In this document: piece by piece, positions 17,425-28,751 of the stretch | Layout of the letters: each line of letters starts with the position of its first letter | How positions within the stretch are numbered: the stretch's first letter is position 1 | Assembly (NCBI RefSeq): GCF_900113005.1 | Contig: NZ_FONW01000002.1 | Span: 558,001-622,000, forward strand | Direction: 5' to 3' | Source: Sunxiuqinia elliptica | GTDB taxonomy: Bacteria > Bacteroidota > Bacteroidia > Bacteroidales > Prolixibacteraceae | Length of the DNA: 64,000 nucleotides | The notes under the pieces: model-generated | The model's input: the letters and a program-made list of their open reading frames with translations, nothing else | Told to the model about the DNA's origin: nothing | Database searches by the model: none | Made by a program: the position numbers and the translations under genes

Positions 17425-19536
17425 ATGGCAAAAAAAGATCTTAGATATACAAGAAATATTGGCATCATGGCGCACATCGATGCTGGTAAAACAACCACTT
17501 CAGAGCGTATCCTTTATTATACAGGATTAACGCACCGCATCGGTGAAACCCATGACGGTTCTGCCACAATGGACTGGATGGAGCAAGAGCAAGAAAGAGG
17601 TATTACAATTACCTCTGCAGCGACAACTACTTTCTGGAAACACGAAGATAACGAATACAAAATCAATATTATTGATACTCCTGGACACGTTGATTTTACC
17701 GTTGAGGTAGAACGTTCATTGCGTATCTTGGATGGTTCTGTTGCTTTGTTTTGTGCGGTGAGTGGAGTAGAAGCTCAGTCTGAAACTGTATGGCGTCAGG
17801 CTGAAAAATACGGTGTTCCTCGGATTGGTTTCGTAAATAAAATGGACCGTCAGGGAGCAGACTTCTATAATGTATTGGCTGAAGTTCGCGAGAAATTAGG
17901 TGCTAACCCTATTCCTATTCAGATTCCTATTGGAGCTGAAGAAAACTTCGAAGGGGTAATTGACCTGATCGAAATGAAAGCTATTCGCTGGTACGACGAC
18001 GCTACCTTGGGAACAGCATATAAAATGGAAGAAATTCCAGAAGAATTGAAGGCACAGGCTGACGAATACCGTGAGAAAATGGTAGAATCAGTTGCTGAAT
18101 TGGATGACGAATTGATGGAACGTTACTTCGAAGATCCAGATTCAATTACTCCTGAGGAAATAATTAAAGTAATTCGCCAGGGAACTTTGAAGCAAATCAT
18201 TGTCCCTATGATGTGCGGGTCCGCTTTCAAAAATAAAGGTATTCAGCGTTTGTTAGATGCAGTAATCGACTTCTTGCCAAGTCCATTAGACAAAGGAGAG
18301 ATTATTGGAACTAATCCAGATAACGGCGAAGAAGTATCTCGTAAGGCTGATGATGAAGAGCCTTTGTCTGCTTTGGCATTTAAAATTGCAACTGACCCTT
18401 ATGTAGGTCGTTTGTGTTTTATTCGCGTTTATTCTGGTAAAATTGATGCAGGAAGTACCGTATTCAATACGCGTACTGGCAAAAAAGAGCGTATCTCTCG
18501 TCTTTACCAAATGCACTCCAATAAGCAGAATCCAAAAGATGTGATTGAAGCAGGAGATATCTGCGCTGCTGTTGGATTTAAAGATATTCGTACTGGTGAT
18601 ACTTTGGCTGATGCAAAACATCCAATTACGCTGGAGAGTATGGAGTTTCCAGAACCAGTTATCGGTATCGCTGTTGAGCCAAAAACTCAAAAAGACTTGG
18701 ACAAATTGGGAATGGGATTGGCTAAGTTGGCCGAAGAAGATCCAACATTCCAGGTTAATACTGATGAAGAATCAGGACAAACGGTTATTCGTGGTATGGG
18801 TGAGCTTCACCTGGAGATTATCATCGACCGTTTGAAGCGTGAATTCAAAGTAGAATGTAATCAAGGTAAACCTCAGGTTGCTTATAAGGAAGCTATCGGG
18901 CAAGAAGTTCAATTGCGCGAGGTGTTCAAAAAGCAGTCTGGTGGTCGTGGTAAATTCGCAGACATTATTGTAAAAGTAGGTCCGGCAGAAGAAGGAAAAG
19001 AAGGATTGACCTTCATTAATAGTGTTACTGGTGGACGTATTCCAAAAGAATTTATCCCATCTGTACAAAAAGGTTTCGAAACTGCAATGTTGAATGGTCC
19101 TTTAGCAGGATTCCAGTTGGATAGCCTCCAAGTTGAATTGCTTGATGGTTCGTTCCACGCAGTCGACTCTGACCAATTGTCGTTCGAAATCTGTGCCCGT
19201 CAGGCGTTCAAAAGCGCAGCATCGAAAGCATCTCCAAAATTATTGGAGCCTGTAATGAAAGCTGAGATTGTTACTCCTGAAGAATACATGGGTGATATCA
19301 TTGGTGACTTGAACCGTCGACGCGGACAGGTGGCTGGAATGACCGAGAAAGCCGGAGCAAGAGTTATTAGTGCTTCCGTTCCTCTTTCTGAGATCTTCGG
19401 TTATGTAACCGTATTGAGAACACTTTCTTCTGGTCGTGCAACTTCTTCAATGGAGTTCTCTCACTACGAAGAAGTGCCAAAACAATTGGCGATGAAAGTA
19501 CTTGAGGAAATGCAAGGAAAAGTAGAATTATTATAG
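17425..19536 (+). CDS. fusA: Elongation factor G (housekeeping)
   Basis: A translational GTPase that drives tRNA-mRNA translocation and, with RRF, ribosome recycling. The start chosen is the ATG at 17425 ([11 protein letters not shown], 703 aa), since the upstream in-frame TTG would add only three residues. The G domain is canonical: [35 protein letters not shown] with the catalytic His, and [10 protein letters not shown]. Domains II-V are complete. It contrasts with the EF-G paralog at 9533-11689, which lacks that His. rpsJ follows directly after 21 bp; tuf, often found here in other phyla, is absent. Confidence 0.98.
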   Translation: MAKKDLRYTRNIGIMAHIDAGKTTTSERILYYTGLTHRIGETHDGSATMDWMEQEQERGITITSAATTTFWKHEDNEYKINIIDTPGHVDFTVEVERSLRILDGSVALFCAVSGVEAQSETVWRQAEKYGVPRIGFVNKMDRQGADFYNVLAEVREKLGANPIPIQIPIGAEENFEGVIDLIEMKAIRWYDDATLGTAYKMEEIPEELKAQADEYREKMVESVAELDDELMERYFEDPDSITPEEIIKVIRQGTLKQIIVPMMCGSAFKNKGIQRLLDAVIDFLPSPLDKGEIIGTNPDNGEEVSRKADDEEPLSALAFKIATDPYVGRLCFIRVYSGKIDAGSTVFNTRTGKKERISRLYQMHSNKQNPKDVIEAGDICAAVGFKDIRTGDTLADAKHPITLESMEFPEPVIGIAVEPKTQKDLDKLGMGLAKLAEEDPTFQVNTDEESGQTVIRGMGELHLEIIIDRLKREFKVECNQGKPQVAYKEAIGQEVQLREVFKKQSGGRGKFADIIVKVGPAEEGKEGLTFINSVTGGRIPKEFIPSVQKGFETAMLNGPLAGFQLDSLQVELLDGSFHAVDSDQLSFEICARQAFKSAASKASPKLLEPVMKAEIVTPEEYMGDIIGDLNRRRGQVAGMTEKAGARVISASVPLSEIFGYVTVLRTLSSGRATSSMEFSHYEEVPKQLAMKVLEEMQGKVELL

Positions 19537-19557
19537 TATAATTTATTTTATCTCACT

Positions 19558-19863
19558 ATGAGTCAAAAGATCAGAATTAAGCTGAAATCGTATGATCACA
19601 ACTTGGTAGACAAGTCGGCTGAAAAGATCGTTAAGACTGTAAAAACAACCGGTGCAGTTGTGAGCGGACCTATCCCGCTTCCAACTCACAAACGGGTGTT
19701 CACAGTACTACGTTCAACCTTCGTGAATAAGAAATCACGTGAGCAATTCCAGTTGTCTTCTTACAAACGTTTGATCGACATTTACAGCTCCACAGCTAAA
19801 ACTATCGACGCCTTAATGAAGCTTGAATTGCCAAGTGGTGTTGAAGTAGAAATTAAAGTTTGA
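19558..19863 (+). CDS. rpsJ: 30S ribosomal protein S10
   Basis: A 101-aa S10 (head of the 30S subunit, also the NusE antitermination factor). The motifs [11 protein letters not shown] and [17 protein letters not shown] are typical. It starts the S10 block immediately after fusA, with no separate promoter visible in the 21-bp gap. Confidence 0.98.
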   Translation: MSQKIRIKLKSYDHNLVDKSAEKIVKTVKTTGAVVSGPIPLPTHKRVFTVLRSTFVNKKSREQFQLSSYKRLIDIYSSTAKTIDALMKLELPSGVEVEIKV

Positions 19864-19884
19864 TAACCTGTAAAAAAAAATGAA

Positions 19885-20502
19885 ATGGCAGGATTAATCG
19901 GTAAAAAAATCGGAATGACATCCGTATTCAGTGTTGAGGGAAAAAACATTCCATGCACTGTGATTGAGGCCGGTCCTTGTGTTGTTACACAAGTGAAAAC
20001 GGTCGAAACCGATGGCTATGACGCTATTCAGTTAGGGTTTGGTGCTAAGAAAGAAAAGCACACCCCAAAAGCTGAGTTTGGGCATTTCCAGAAAGCTGGA
20101 ACAGATCCTAAGCGTAAAGTTGTCGAGTTTCAAGACTTCGAAGGTGATTACAAACTTGGTGATACCATTACTGTTGATGTAATCGAAGAGGGAAGTTGGG
20201 TTGATGTGACTGGAATTACCAAAGGTAAAGGTTTTCAAGGCGTTGTTAAACGTTACAACTTTGCTGGTGTTGGTGATGCTACACACGGTCAGCATAACCG
20301 TCTGAGAGCTCCTGGTTCGTTAGGTGCTTCTTCATACCCTTCTAGAGTATTTAAAGGAATGCGCATGGCTGGTCGTACTGGTGGTGCTCAAAAAACGATC
20401 GAGGACTTAAGAGTCTTGAAAGTTATTCCTGAAAGTAACCTATTAGTTGTTAAAGGATCAATTCCTGGAGCAAAAGGATCATTTGTAATAATTAATCAGT
20501 AA
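19885..20502 (+). CDS. rplC: 50S ribosomal protein L3
   Basis: A 205-aa L3, an early assembly protein near the peptidyl-transferase centre. It opens with [13 protein letters not shown] and contains [13 protein letters not shown]. In the segment aligning with the E. coli methylated Gln150 region ([15 protein letters not shown]) no Gln is present, so PrmB-type methylation at that position is unlikely. The stop overlaps the rplD start by one base. Confidence 0.98.
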   Translation: MAGLIGKKIGMTSVFSVEGKNIPCTVIEAGPCVVTQVKTVETDGYDAIQLGFGAKKEKHTPKAEFGHFQKAGTDPKRKVVEFQDFEGDYKLGDTITVDVIEEGSWVDVTGITKGKGFQGVVKRYNFAGVGDATHGQHNRLRAPGSLGASSYPSRVFKGMRMAGRTGGAQKTIEDLRVLKVIPESNLLVVKGSIPGAKGSFVIINQ

Positions 20503-21131
20503 TGGAAGTACAAGTATTAGATAAAACCGGAAAAGAAACCGGAAGAACGGTCGGCTTGCAAGATCAGATTTTCGGTATTGAGCCAAATGACCACGCGATT
20601 TATCTGGATGTAAAACAGTACTTGGCGCACAAACGTCAGGGAACCCATTCTGCAACCGAGCGCGGAGACATTACCGGAAGTACAAAAAAGATCAAGCGGC
20701 AAAAAGGTACTGGTACTGCTCGTGCTGGTAGCATTAAGTCGCCTATTTTCCGTGGTGGCGGTCGTGTTTTTGGACCTCGTCCAAGAAACTATGGCTTCAA
20801 ATTGAATAAAAAAGTCAAAGCCTTAGCTCGTAAATCAGCCTTGAGTTACAAAGCTAAAGCAAGCGATGTTTTGGTATTGGAGGATTTTTCTCTGGAAACA
20901 CCAAGAACAAAGGAGATGGCAGTCGTTAGTAAGAATCTGAAAATTAATGATAAAAAGTCTCTTTTCGTTTTACCAGAAGAAAATAAAAACATATATTTGT
21001 CCTCCAGAAATTTACAAGGAGTTTCTGTTGTAACTGCTTCTGAGTTAACTACTTATCAAATTATGAACGCCAGCAAGGTGGTCTTTTTTGAGAGTTCTGT
21101 AAGTAAAGTAGAAGAACAGTTTAAGATTTAA
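20502..21131 (+). CDS. rplD: 50S ribosomal protein L4
   Basis: A 209-aa L4 lining the peptide exit tunnel; the extended loop around [19 protein letters not shown] is intact. The ATG shares its A with the rplC stop, which suggests translational coupling. In E. coli L4 represses the S10 operon; nothing here shows whether that holds. Confidence 0.98.
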   Translation: MEVQVLDKTGKETGRTVGLQDQIFGIEPNDHAIYLDVKQYLAHKRQGTHSATERGDITGSTKKIKRQKGTGTARAGSIKSPIFRGGGRVFGPRPRNYGFKLNKKVKALARKSALSYKAKASDVLVLEDFSLETPRTKEMAVVSKNLKINDKKSLFVLPEENKNIYLSSRNLQGVSVVTASELTTYQIMNASKVVFFESSVSKVEEQFKI

Positions 21132-21143
21132 GGGGGATAAATA

Positions 21144-21434
21144 ATGGATATTTTGATTAAACCCATAGTAACGGAAAAAATGACGGATCAGGGAGAAAAA
21201 CTGAACCGTTATGGATTTATCGTTCGTAGAGAAGCGGATAAGGAACAAATCAAAACGGCAGTTGAAGAACTGTACAATGTAAGCGTAGCTTCAGTTAACA
21301 CCATGGTGTATGGCGGTAAAAATAAAAGCCGTTACACAAAAGCCGGGGTGATTAAAGGGAAAACTACTGCTTATAAAAAAGCAGTGATTACATTGGCCGA
21401 AGGAGATACAATTGATTTTTACAGTAATATTTAA
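21144..21434 (+). CDS. rplW: 50S ribosomal protein L23
   Basis: A 96-aa L23, located at the tunnel exit and docking site for trigger factor and SRP. It has the typical start DILIKPIVTEKMT and the VNTMVYGGKNKSRY loop. The gene lies 12 bp after rplD. Confidence 0.98.
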   Translation: MDILIKPIVTEKMTDQGEKLNRYGFIVRREADKEQIKTAVEELYNVSVASVNTMVYGGKNKSRYTKAGVIKGKTTAYKKAVITLAEGDTIDFYSNI

Positions 21435-21443
21435 TCATAGAAA

Positions 21444-22268
<825 letters not shown>

Positions 22269-22283
22269 TTAAAGGAGTAGGAT

Positions 22284-22550
22284 ATGAGTCGTTCATTAAA
22301 AAAAGGCCCTTATATTGCATATAAGCTTGAGAAAAAAGTGGATGCGATGAATGAAGCAGGTAAAAAGTCAGTAATTAAGACTTGGGCCAGAGCATCAGTA
22401 ATCTCTCCCGACTTTGTAGGGCACACCATTGCAGTGCATAACGGAAATAAATTTATTCCTGTTTATGTTACTGAAAACATGGTTGGCCACAAGCTTGGCG
22501 AATTTGCACCTACAAGAACTTTTAGGGGACATGCCGGAAATAAACGCTAA
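22284..22550 (+). CDS. rpsS: 30S ribosomal protein S19
   Basis: An 88-aa S19 of the 30S head. Motifs are [31 protein letters not shown] and [16 protein letters not shown] good purine-rich stretch, AAAGGAGTAGG, precedes the ATG, which is stronger than most ribosome-binding sites in this window. Confidence 0.98.
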   Translation: MSRSLKKGPYIAYKLEKKVDAMNEAGKKSVIKTWARASVISPDFVGHTIAVHNGNKFIPVYVTENMVGHKLGEFAPTRTFRGHAGNKR

Positions 22551-22586
22551 GGCAGAGATTCTCATTAACTATTAAAAGAATTTACG

Positions 22587-23000
22587 ATGGGTGCTAGAAA
22601 AAGAAATAGAGCAAATGAGCTGAAAGAGGCTCGGAAATCACAATACTTTGCGGTATTAAAAGACTGCCCTACTTCACCACGAAAAATGCGGTTAGTAGCC
22701 GATATGGTTCGTGGCATGGAAGTTAACCAGGCTTTGGATGCCCTGAAGTTTTCGTCAAAAGAAGCTTCTCGCAAAGTTGAAAAACTGTTGATGTCTGCCA
22801 TCGCAAACTGGCAGGCTAAAAACGAGGGAACTCGTTTGGAGGAAAGCAACTTGTATGTGAAATCAATCGCTGTAGATTCAGGACGTATTTTAAAGCGTCT
22901 ACGCCCGGCTCCTCAAGGCCGTGCTCACCGGATCCGCAAGCGTTCAAACCACGTTACAATTTGCGTTGATAGTAAAACTGAAGATAACGCTAACGAATAA
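22587..23000 (+). CDS. rplV: 50S ribosomal protein L22
   Basis: A 137-aa L22 whose beta-hairpin reaches the exit tunnel. It contains [15 protein letters not shown] and the C-terminal [19 protein letters not shown]-type hairpin region ([16 protein letters not shown]). The 36-bp gap after rpsS is one of the larger ones in this block but shows no hairpin. Confidence 0.98.
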   Translation: MGARKRNRANELKEARKSQYFAVLKDCPTSPRKMRLVADMVRGMEVNQALDALKFSSKEASRKVEKLLMSAIANWQAKNEGTRLEESNLYVKSIAVDSGRILKRLRPAPQGRAHRIRKRSNHVTICVDSKTEDNANE

Positions 23001-23010
23001 ATAGTAATAC

Positions 23011-23730
23011 ATGGGACAGAAAGTTAATCCAATCGCTAATCGCTTAGGGATCATCCGAGGATGGGATTCCAACTGGTTCGGTGGAAACGACTATGGTGAC
23101 AAGCTGGTTGAAGATAGCAAGATCCGTGAATACTTGAACGCCCGTTTGGCTAAAGCAAGCATTTCCCGAATCATTATCGAAAGAACCCTGAAGCTAATCA
23201 CGATTACCGTTCACACATCTAGACCTGGTATTATTATTGGTAAAGGCGGTCAAGAAGTTGATAAGTTGAAGGAAGAGTTGAAGAAACTCACCAATAAAGA
23301 AGTTCAGATTAATATCTTCGAGATTAAACGACCTGAACTGGATGCACGAATCGTTGCCAACAATGTGGCCCGTCAGATTGAAGGAAAAATTGCTTACCGT
23401 CGTGCGGTAAAAATGGCAATTGCTTCAACCATGAGAATGGGAGCACAAGGAATCAAAATTTTAGTTTCCGGACGTTTGAACGGAGCTGAAATGGCACGCT
23501 CTGAAATGTATAAAGATGGTCGTACTCCTTTGCACACGCTGAGAGCAGATATTGATTATGCTTTAGCTGAAGCTTTAACTAAAACAGGTTTGTTAGGTGT
23601 TAAAGTCTGGATCTGTAAAGGTGAAGTCTACGGAAAACGTGATCTTTCTCCAAACCTAGGTCAAAAAGGCAATCAAGGTGCTGGTGGCCGCGGTGGAAGA
23701 AGTGGCGGTTTCAAGAAAAGAAGAAAATAA
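23011..23730 (+). CDS. rpsC: 30S ribosomal protein S3
   Basis: A 239-aa S3 at the mRNA entry site. The KH domain carries [18 protein letters not shown] and the C-terminal half has [12 protein letters not shown] and DIDYALAEA. The Gly/Arg-rich tail ([17 protein letters not shown]) is basic. Confidence 0.98.
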   Translation: MGQKVNPIANRLGIIRGWDSNWFGGNDYGDKLVEDSKIREYLNARLAKASISRIIIERTLKLITITVHTSRPGIIIGKGGQEVDKLKEELKKLTNKEVQINIFEIKRPELDARIVANNVARQIEGKIAYRRAVKMAIASTMRMGAQGIKILVSGRLNGAEMARSEMYKDGRTPLHTLRADIDYALAEALTKTGLLGVKVWICKGEVYGKRDLSPNLGQKGNQGAGGRGGRSGGFKKRRK

Positions 23731-23756
23731 TTGGAAAACCTTTTAATTAAAAAAGG

Positions 23757-24191
23757 ATGTTACAGCCGAAAAAGACAAAATTTAGAAGAGTACAAAAAGG
23801 ACGAATGAAAGGGAATGCCCAACGGGGTACAGAACTTGCATTCGGTTCTTTCGGTATAAAGTCGTTGCAGAGCTCGTGGCTTACCGGACGCCAAATTGAG
23901 GCGGCAAGGGTTGCGGTAACTCGTCATATGCAACGTCAGGGTCAAATTTGGATCCGCATTTTCCCAGATAAACCTATTACCAAAAAACCAGCGGAAGTAC
24001 GTATGGGTAAAGGTAAAGGTGCTCCTGAAGCATTCGTAGCTCCGGTTACTCCAGGTCGTATCCTGATTGAGGCAGACGGTGTTCCATTCGAAATGGCAAA
24101 AGAAGCCCTTCGTTTGGCCGCTCAAAAGCTTCCGGTAACTACGAAGTTTGTTGTTAGACGTGACTATGTTGAATCTACTAAAGAAGATTAA
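23757..24191 (+). CDS. rplP: 50S ribosomal protein L16
   Basis: A 144-aa L16 contacting the A- and P-site tRNA region. It begins [19 protein letters not shown] and contains [20 protein letters not shown], the conserved loop. Two bases separate it from rpmC. Confidence 0.98.
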   Translation: MLQPKKTKFRRVQKGRMKGNAQRGTELAFGSFGIKSLQSSWLTGRQIEAARVAVTRHMQRQGQIWIRIFPDKPITKKPAEVRMGKGKGAPEAFVAPVTPGRILIEADGVPFEMAKEALRLAAQKLPVTTKFVVRRDYVESTKED

Positions 24192-24193
24192 CG

Positions 24194-24397
24194 ATGAAAG
24201 CATCAGAAATTAAAGAATTAACAGACAAGGAAATCCAAGAAAGAATTCAATTGGAAACAGAAACCTTGGCACGTCTAAATATGAATCATGCAGTTTCTCC
24301 GCTGGATAACCCGATGAAAATTAAGGAAGCCCGCAAGAATATTGCACGCCTTCAGACTATCAAGCGTCAGAGGGAATTGAATCAAAATCAGAATTAA
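24194..24397 (+). CDS. rpmC: 50S ribosomal protein L29
   Basis: A 67-aa helical L29 near the exit tunnel. It has the KEIQERIQLETETLARLNMNHA helix and KEARKNIARLQTI hairpin. The gap of two bases to rplP suggests coupled translation. Confidence 0.97.
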   Translation: MKASEIKELTDKEIQERIQLETETLARLNMNHAVSPLDNPMKIKEARKNIARLQTIKRQRELNQNQN

Positions 24398-24407
24398 TTT
24401 GTAGTCA

Positions 24408-24665
24408 ATGGAAGCAAGAAATCTGAGAAAAGAGCGTATCGGGGTTGTTGTTAGCGACAGTATGGAGAAAAGTATTGTTGTTGCGGTTAAACGTAAAGAA
24501 AAACACCCTATTTACGGAAAGTTCGTAAATAAAACAACAAGACTATACGCCCACGATGAAACAAACACTTGCAGCGTAGGTGATACCGTAAGGATCATGG
24601 AAACACGTCCTTTAAGTAAAAGTAAGCGCTGGAGATTAGTTGAAATTATTGAAAGAGCTAAGTAA
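24408..24665 (+). CDS. rpsQ: 30S ribosomal protein S17
   Basis: An 85-aa OB-fold S17, a primary 16S rRNA binder. It contains [16 protein letters not shown] and [19 protein letters not shown], both typical. rplN begins two bases after its stop. Confidence 0.98.
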   Translation: MEARNLRKERIGVVVSDSMEKSIVVAVKRKEKHPIYGKFVNKTTRLYAHDETNTCSVGDTVRIMETRPLSKSKRWRLVEIIERAK

Positions 24666-24667
24666 TC

Positions 24668-25033
24668 ATGATACAACAGGAATCAAGATGTTCAGTTGCC
24701 GATAACAGTGGTGCCAGAGAGGTACTTTGTATTCGCGTATTAGGCGGTACAAAAAAGCGTTATGCATCACTGGGCGATAAGGTAGTTGTTACTGTTAAAA
24801 GTGCAGTTGCCGGTAGTGATATGAAAAAAGGAACTGTGTCTAAAGCCATTGTTGTTCGCACTAAAAAAGAAGTACGTCGTCAGGATGGATCTTATATTCG
24901 TTTCGATGACAATGCAGTCGTTTTATTGAACAACGCCGGTGAAATGCGCGGAACCCGTATTTTTGGCCCTGTTGCAAGGGAACTTCGTGATAAAAACATG
25001 AAAATTATTTCGCTTGCACCTGAAGTGCTTTAA
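24668..25033 (+). CDS. rplN: 50S ribosomal protein L14
   Basis: A 121-aa L14 of the subunit interface and RsfS-binding site. It begins [19 protein letters not shown] and contains [14 protein letters not shown]. It opens the spc-type block, but there is no separate promoter visible before it. Confidence 0.98.
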   Translation: MIQQESRCSVADNSGAREVLCIRVLGGTKKRYASLGDKVVVTVKSAVAGSDMKKGTVSKAIVVRTKKEVRRQDGSYIRFDDNAVVLLNNAGEMRGTRIFGPVARELRDKNMKIISLAPEVL

Positions 25034-25050
25034 TGCATAAATTAATCAAA

Positions 25051-25374
25051 ATGCAGACAAAATTACACATTAAAAAAGGTGATACCGTTGTTGTTATTGC
25101 TGGAAACTATAAAGGACAGCAAGGCAATGTTCTCGAAGTAATTCGGGAGAAAAACAGAGCTATTGTGGAAGGCGTTAACATGGTAAAGAAGCATACTAAG
25201 CCAAACGCTGAAAATCCACAAGGTGGTATTGTTGAAAAAGAAGCACCGATCCATGTCTCAAACTTAATGCATGTTGACCCCAAAAATGGTGGAAAGACAC
25301 GCATGGGGCGTAGAGTGGGAGACAACGGTAAACTAGTACGTTATTCAAAAAAATCTGGAGAGGAGATTAAGTAA
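25051..25374 (+). CDS. rplX: 50S ribosomal protein L24
   Basis: A KOW-fold L24 initiating 50S assembly. The start chosen at 25051 ([11 protein letters not shown]) gives 107 residues, the usual family length. An alternative ATG at 25033, overlapping the rplN stop as TAATG, would add six residues and cannot be excluded. The KOW segment is [15 protein letters not shown]. Its stop overlaps the rplE start by one base. Confidence 0.94.
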   Translation: MQTKLHIKKGDTVVVIAGNYKGQQGNVLEVIREKNRAIVEGVNMVKKHTKPNAENPQGGIVEKEAPIHVSNLMHVDPKNGGKTRMGRRVGDNGKLVRYSKKSGEEIK

Positions 25375-25931
25375 TGGCTTATACACCAACACTTAAGAAG
25401 AAATATTCGGAAGAAATTATTCCTGCCCTTACCAAAGAGTTTGATTACAATTCGGTAATGCAGGTTCCGAAATTGGAGAAAATTGTTCTGAACCAAGGTG
25501 TTGGAGCTGCTATCGCGGACAAAAAAATCATTGAAGTTGCTACTGAAGAAATGTCAATGATTGCCGGTCAAAAAGCAGTCCAAACCAAATCAAAGAAGGA
25601 CATCTCCAACTTTAAACTAAGGAAAAAAATGCCTATCGGTGTTCGCGTAACACTGAGAAAAGAAAGAATGTACGAATTTCTTGAAAGGCTAATCAACATC
25701 TCTTTGCCACGTATCCGTGACTTTAGAGGTATTGAGAGTAAAATGGATGGACAAGGAAACTACACCCTTGGTATTCCTGAACAAATTATTTTTCCTGAGA
25801 TCAATATTGATCAGGTAAACCGTATTAACGGTATGAACATTACTTTTGTGACCTCTGCAAACACTGACGAAGAAGGATTCGCCTTGTTGAAAGAGTTAGG
25901 TCTTCCTTTTAAAAACGTTAAAAAGAACTAA
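25374..25931 (+). CDS. rplE: 50S ribosomal protein L5
   Basis: A 185-aa L5 that binds 5S rRNA and bridges to the 30S head. It contains [14 protein letters not shown], the P-site loop [22 protein letters not shown] region and the ending [11 protein letters not shown]. It overlaps rplX by one base. Confidence 0.98.
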   Translation: MAYTPTLKKKYSEEIIPALTKEFDYNSVMQVPKLEKIVLNQGVGAAIADKKIIEVATEEMSMIAGQKAVQTKSKKDISNFKLRKKMPIGVRVTLRKERMYEFLERLINISLPRIRDFRGIESKMDGQGNYTLGIPEQIIFPEINIDQVNRINGMNITFVTSANTDEEGFALLKELGLPFKNVKKN

Positions 25932-25934
25932 GTT

Positions 25935-26204
25935 ATGGCTAAAGAATCAATGAAAGCCCGCGAAGTTAAAAGGGCAAAACTTGTTGAAAAATATGCCGAA
26001 AAAAGGGCCCGGCTCAAAGCAGAAGGTGATTACGAAGGTTTGCAAAAACTACCTAAGAACTCTTCAAAGGTACGCATGCACAACCGTTGCAAACTGACCG
26101 GCCGTCCTAAAGGCTACATGCGTCAATTCGGAATTAGCAGGATTAACTTCCGTGAAATGGCCTCATCAGGCTTAATTCCGGGTGTGAAAAAAGCAAGTTG
26201 GTAA
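25935..26204 (+). CDS. rpsN: 30S ribosomal protein S14, zinc-independent long form
   Basis: An 89-aa S14 of the long type. The [20 protein letters not shown] region holds a single Cys, so the four-cysteine zinc ribbon of the short form is absent. It lies three bases after rplE in the usual spc order. Confidence 0.97.
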   Translation: MAKESMKAREVKRAKLVEKYAEKRARLKAEGDYEGLQKLPKNSSKVRMHNRCKLTGRPKGYMRQFGISRINFREMASSGLIPGVKKASW

Positions 26205-26222
26205 AATTTAATTACAAAAGTA

Positions 26223-26630
26223 ATGAGTAAAGTTACAGACCCGATAGCAGATTATTTGACTCGCTTACGTAATGCTCAATCAGCAAAACACCGCGTAGTC
26301 GATATTCCTGCTTCAAACATAAAAAAAGAAATTACCAAAATCCTAAAGGATAAAGGGTACATTTTGAACTACAAGTTTGAAGATGATGTAAACTATCAAG
26401 GCAGCATTAAAATTGCCTTGAAATATCATCCTGAAACAAAACAACCAGCCATTAAGTCGATCAAAAGAATTAGTAAGCCTGGTTTGAGACAGTACTGCGA
26501 CAGCGATAATATTCCTCGCGTATTGAATGGTTTGGGTATTGCAATCCTATCTACTTCAAGAGGTGTGATTTCTGACAAAGAAGCACGCGACATGAATGTA
26601 GGTGGTGAAGTTTTATGTTACGTATATTAA
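26223..26630 (+). CDS. rpsH: 30S ribosomal protein S8
   Basis: A 135-aa S8, a primary 16S rRNA binder. It opens with [14 protein letters not shown] and ends with the conserved [26 protein letters not shown] region. In E. coli S8 represses the spc operon by binding rplE mRNA; no obvious copy of that hairpin was noticed here. Confidence 0.98.
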   Translation: MSKVTDPIADYLTRLRNAQSAKHRVVDIPASNIKKEITKILKDKGYILNYKFEDDVNYQGSIKIALKYHPETKQPAIKSIKRISKPGLRQYCDSDNIPRVLNGLGIAILSTSRGVISDKEARDMNVGGEVLCYVY

Positions 26631-26645
26631 TAAGGAGGAGTAGTA

Positions 26646-27203
26646 ATGTCAAGGATAGGTAAATTACCAATCGAAATACCAGCCGGAGTTACTGTTAATG
26701 TTTCCAAAGACAATGTGGTAAACGTTAAGGGGAAACTAGGCGAACTTTCGCAACAGGTAGACCCGGAAATTGAAGTAGCTGTCGAAGGAACCCAAATCAT
26801 TGTAAAACGTCCAACTGAGCAAAAAAGACATCGTGCCTTGCACGGACTTTACCGTTCATTGGTAAACAACATGGTGGTTGGTGTTTCAGAAGGCTACGAA
26901 ATCAAGTTGGAGCTTGTTGGTGTAGGTTATCGTGCCGAGAACCAAGGTCAACTACTAGACCTTGTTTTAGGGTACTCTCACCACACTTTCTTGCAACTTC
27001 CTAATGAAGTTAAGGTTGAAGCTGTTACCGATAAAAGAAACAACCCTTCCGTAACATTGAAAAGCTGTGACAAACAGTTAATCGGACAGGTTGCTGCCAA
27101 AATACGTTCATTCAGAGCACCAGAGCCATACAAAGGAAAGGGTGTGAAGTTTGTCGGTGAAGAATTAAGACGTAAAGCTGGTAAATCGGCTTCTGCTAAA
27201 TAG
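26646..27203 (+). CDS. rplF: 50S ribosomal protein L6
   Basis: A 185-aa two-domain L6 near the GTPase-associated region. It has [14 protein letters not shown] at the start, [12 protein letters not shown] in the middle and [10 protein letters not shown] near the end. A purine-rich AAGGAGGAG sequence precedes the ATG. Confidence 0.98.
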   Translation: MSRIGKLPIEIPAGVTVNVSKDNVVNVKGKLGELSQQVDPEIEVAVEGTQIIVKRPTEQKRHRALHGLYRSLVNNMVVGVSEGYEIKLELVGVGYRAENQGQLLDLVLGYSHHTFLQLPNEVKVEAVTDKRNNPSVTLKSCDKQLIGQVAAKIRSFRAPEPYKGKGVKFVGEELRRKAGKSASAK

Positions 27204-27217
27204 TAAAATTTGAAACC

Positions 27218-27574
27218 ATGGCTTTAACGAAACAACAAAGAAGATATAGAATTAAAAAGAGAATCCGGAAGATCGTTTCCGGTACTTCTGAAAGACCTCG
27301 TTTGAGTGTATTTAGAAGTAACAAGCAAATTTATGCTCAACTGGTAAATGACGTTGATGGCACTACTTTGCTTGCAATCTCTTCATTGAATAAGGAAATC
27401 AGCGAAAAAGAAGGCAACAAATCAGAAATTGCAGCCCTAGTTGGAAAAGCATTGGCTGAAAAGGCAAAAGCTGCAGGAATTGAAAATGTTGTGTTCGATC
27501 GTAACGGATATTTGTATCACGGTAGAGTAAAACAATTAGCTGAAGCTGCCCGTGAAGGTGGCCTTAAATTTTAA
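27218..27574 (+). CDS. rplR: 50S ribosomal protein L18
   Basis: A 118-aa L18 that binds 5S rRNA with L5. It has [18 protein letters not shown] and the C-terminal [22 protein letters not shown] signature. Its stop overlaps the next ATG as TAATG. Confidence 0.98.
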   Translation: MALTKQQRRYRIKKRIRKIVSGTSERPRLSVFRSNKQIYAQLVNDVDGTTLLAISSLNKEISEKEGNKSEIAALVGKALAEKAKAAGIENVVFDRNGYLYHGRVKQLAEAAREGGLKF

Positions 27575-28095
27575 TGATTATGGCAGGAAGTATTAAGAAA
27601 GTCAAAACAACAGACATCGAACTTAAGGACCGTTTGGTTGCAATTAACCGTGTAACCAAAGTGACCAAAGGGGGTAGAACTTTCAGCTTCTCAGCAATTG
27701 TTGTTGTAGGAAACGAAGACGGCATTGTAGGCTGGGGACTAGGTAAAGCTAGCGAAGTAACTACCGCGATTGCAAAAGGTGTGGATGCTGCGAAGAAGAA
27801 TTTAGTGAAAATTCCTATTCACAAAGGAACCATTCCTCATGAGCAAATTGCTAAATTTGGTGGAGCACGTGTTTTCTTGAAACCAGCTACATCAGGTACC
27901 GGAGTAAAAGCCGGTGGTGCGATGCGCGCAGTATTGGAGAGTGTTGGAGTTAACGATATCCTTGCAAAATCAAAAGGATCATCAAACCCACACAACTTGG
28001 TAAAAGCAACGATGAACGCACTTCTTGAACTAAGAGATGCATATACAGTAGCTGAACACCGGGGAGTTTCTTTAGAAAAAGTTTATAAAGGATAG
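27574..28095 (+). CDS. rpsE: 30S ribosomal protein S5
   Basis: A 173-aa S5 with roles in accuracy and mRNA unwinding. It contains [33 protein letters not shown] and [20 protein letters not shown] second ATG two codons in (27580, MAGSIKK) is an equally plausible start; the first overlaps the rplR stop. Confidence 0.97.
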   Translation: MIMAGSIKKVKTTDIELKDRLVAINRVTKVTKGGRTFSFSAIVVVGNEDGIVGWGLGKASEVTTAIAKGVDAAKKNLVKIPIHKGTIPHEQIAKFGGARVFLKPATSGTGVKAGGAMRAVLESVGVNDILAKSKGSSNPHNLVKATMNALLELRDAYTVAEHRGVSLEKVYKG

Positions 28096-28100
28096 GAACT

Positions 28101-28280
28101 ATGGCTAAAATTAGAATTACTCAAGTAAAAAGCAAGATTGGTTCCAATAAAGTGCAGAAAGCAACAATTGAAGCACTTGGAATTAAGAAAATGAATCACT
28201 CTGTTGAGAAAGAAGCCACTCCTCAAATCTTAGGAATGGTCAGCAAAGTGAGCCATTTGGTGAAAGTTGAAGAAATTTAA
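28101..28280 (+). CDS. rpmD: 50S ribosomal protein L30
   Basis: A 59-aa L30 between rpsE and rplO, its normal place. The reading frame runs from MAKIRITQVKSKIG, through KATIEALGIKKMNHSV, to HLVKVEEI. Gaps are 5 bp to rpsE and 20 bp to rplO. Confidence 0.96.
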   Translation: MAKIRITQVKSKIGSNKVQKATIEALGIKKMNHSVEKEATPQILGMVSKVSHLVKVEEI

Positions 28281-28300
28281 AATAGTTTAAGCTAAAAATT

Positions 28301-28747
28301 ATGGATTTAAGTAATCTTAAACCTGCAGCAGGATCCGTAAAAAAAGATAAGCGTATTGGTCGCGGACAGGGTTCCGGTCGTGGTGGTACATCCACTCGCG
28401 GTCACAAAGGAGCTCAGTCTAGATCGGGATATAGCCGTACAAGAGGTTTCGAGGGGGGTCAAATGCCTTTGCAACGTGTTGTACCAAAATTCGGATTTAA
28501 AAACATTAACAGGGTAGAATATAAAGCAATCAATTTGGATGCGCTACAACAACTGGCAGAAAGCAAAAGCTTAACTGTTATTGATGTGCAAACATTGGTT
28601 GAAGCCGGTCTGGCTGCTAAGAACGACCGGGTGAAGATTTTAGGAAACGGCGAATTGAAGTTGAAATTAGAGGTGAAAGCACATGCCTTTTCTAACTCCG
28701 CAAAAGCAGCTATCGAAAAACTAGAAGGAACCACAGAAACACTCTAA
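28301..28747 (+). CDS. rplO: 50S ribosomal protein L15
   Basis: A 148-aa L15, an assembly protein. The glycine-rich N-terminus has RIGRGQGSGRGGTSTRGHKG and EGGQMPLQRVVPKFGF. secY follows after 4 bp, the normal arrangement. Confidence 0.98.
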   Translation: MDLSNLKPAAGSVKKDKRIGRGQGSGRGGTSTRGHKGAQSRSGYSRTRGFEGGQMPLQRVVPKFGFKNINRVEYKAINLDALQQLAESKSLTVIDVQTLVEAGLAAKNDRVKILGNGELKLKLEVKAHAFSNSAKAAIEKLEGTTETL

Positions 28748-28751
28748 CCTG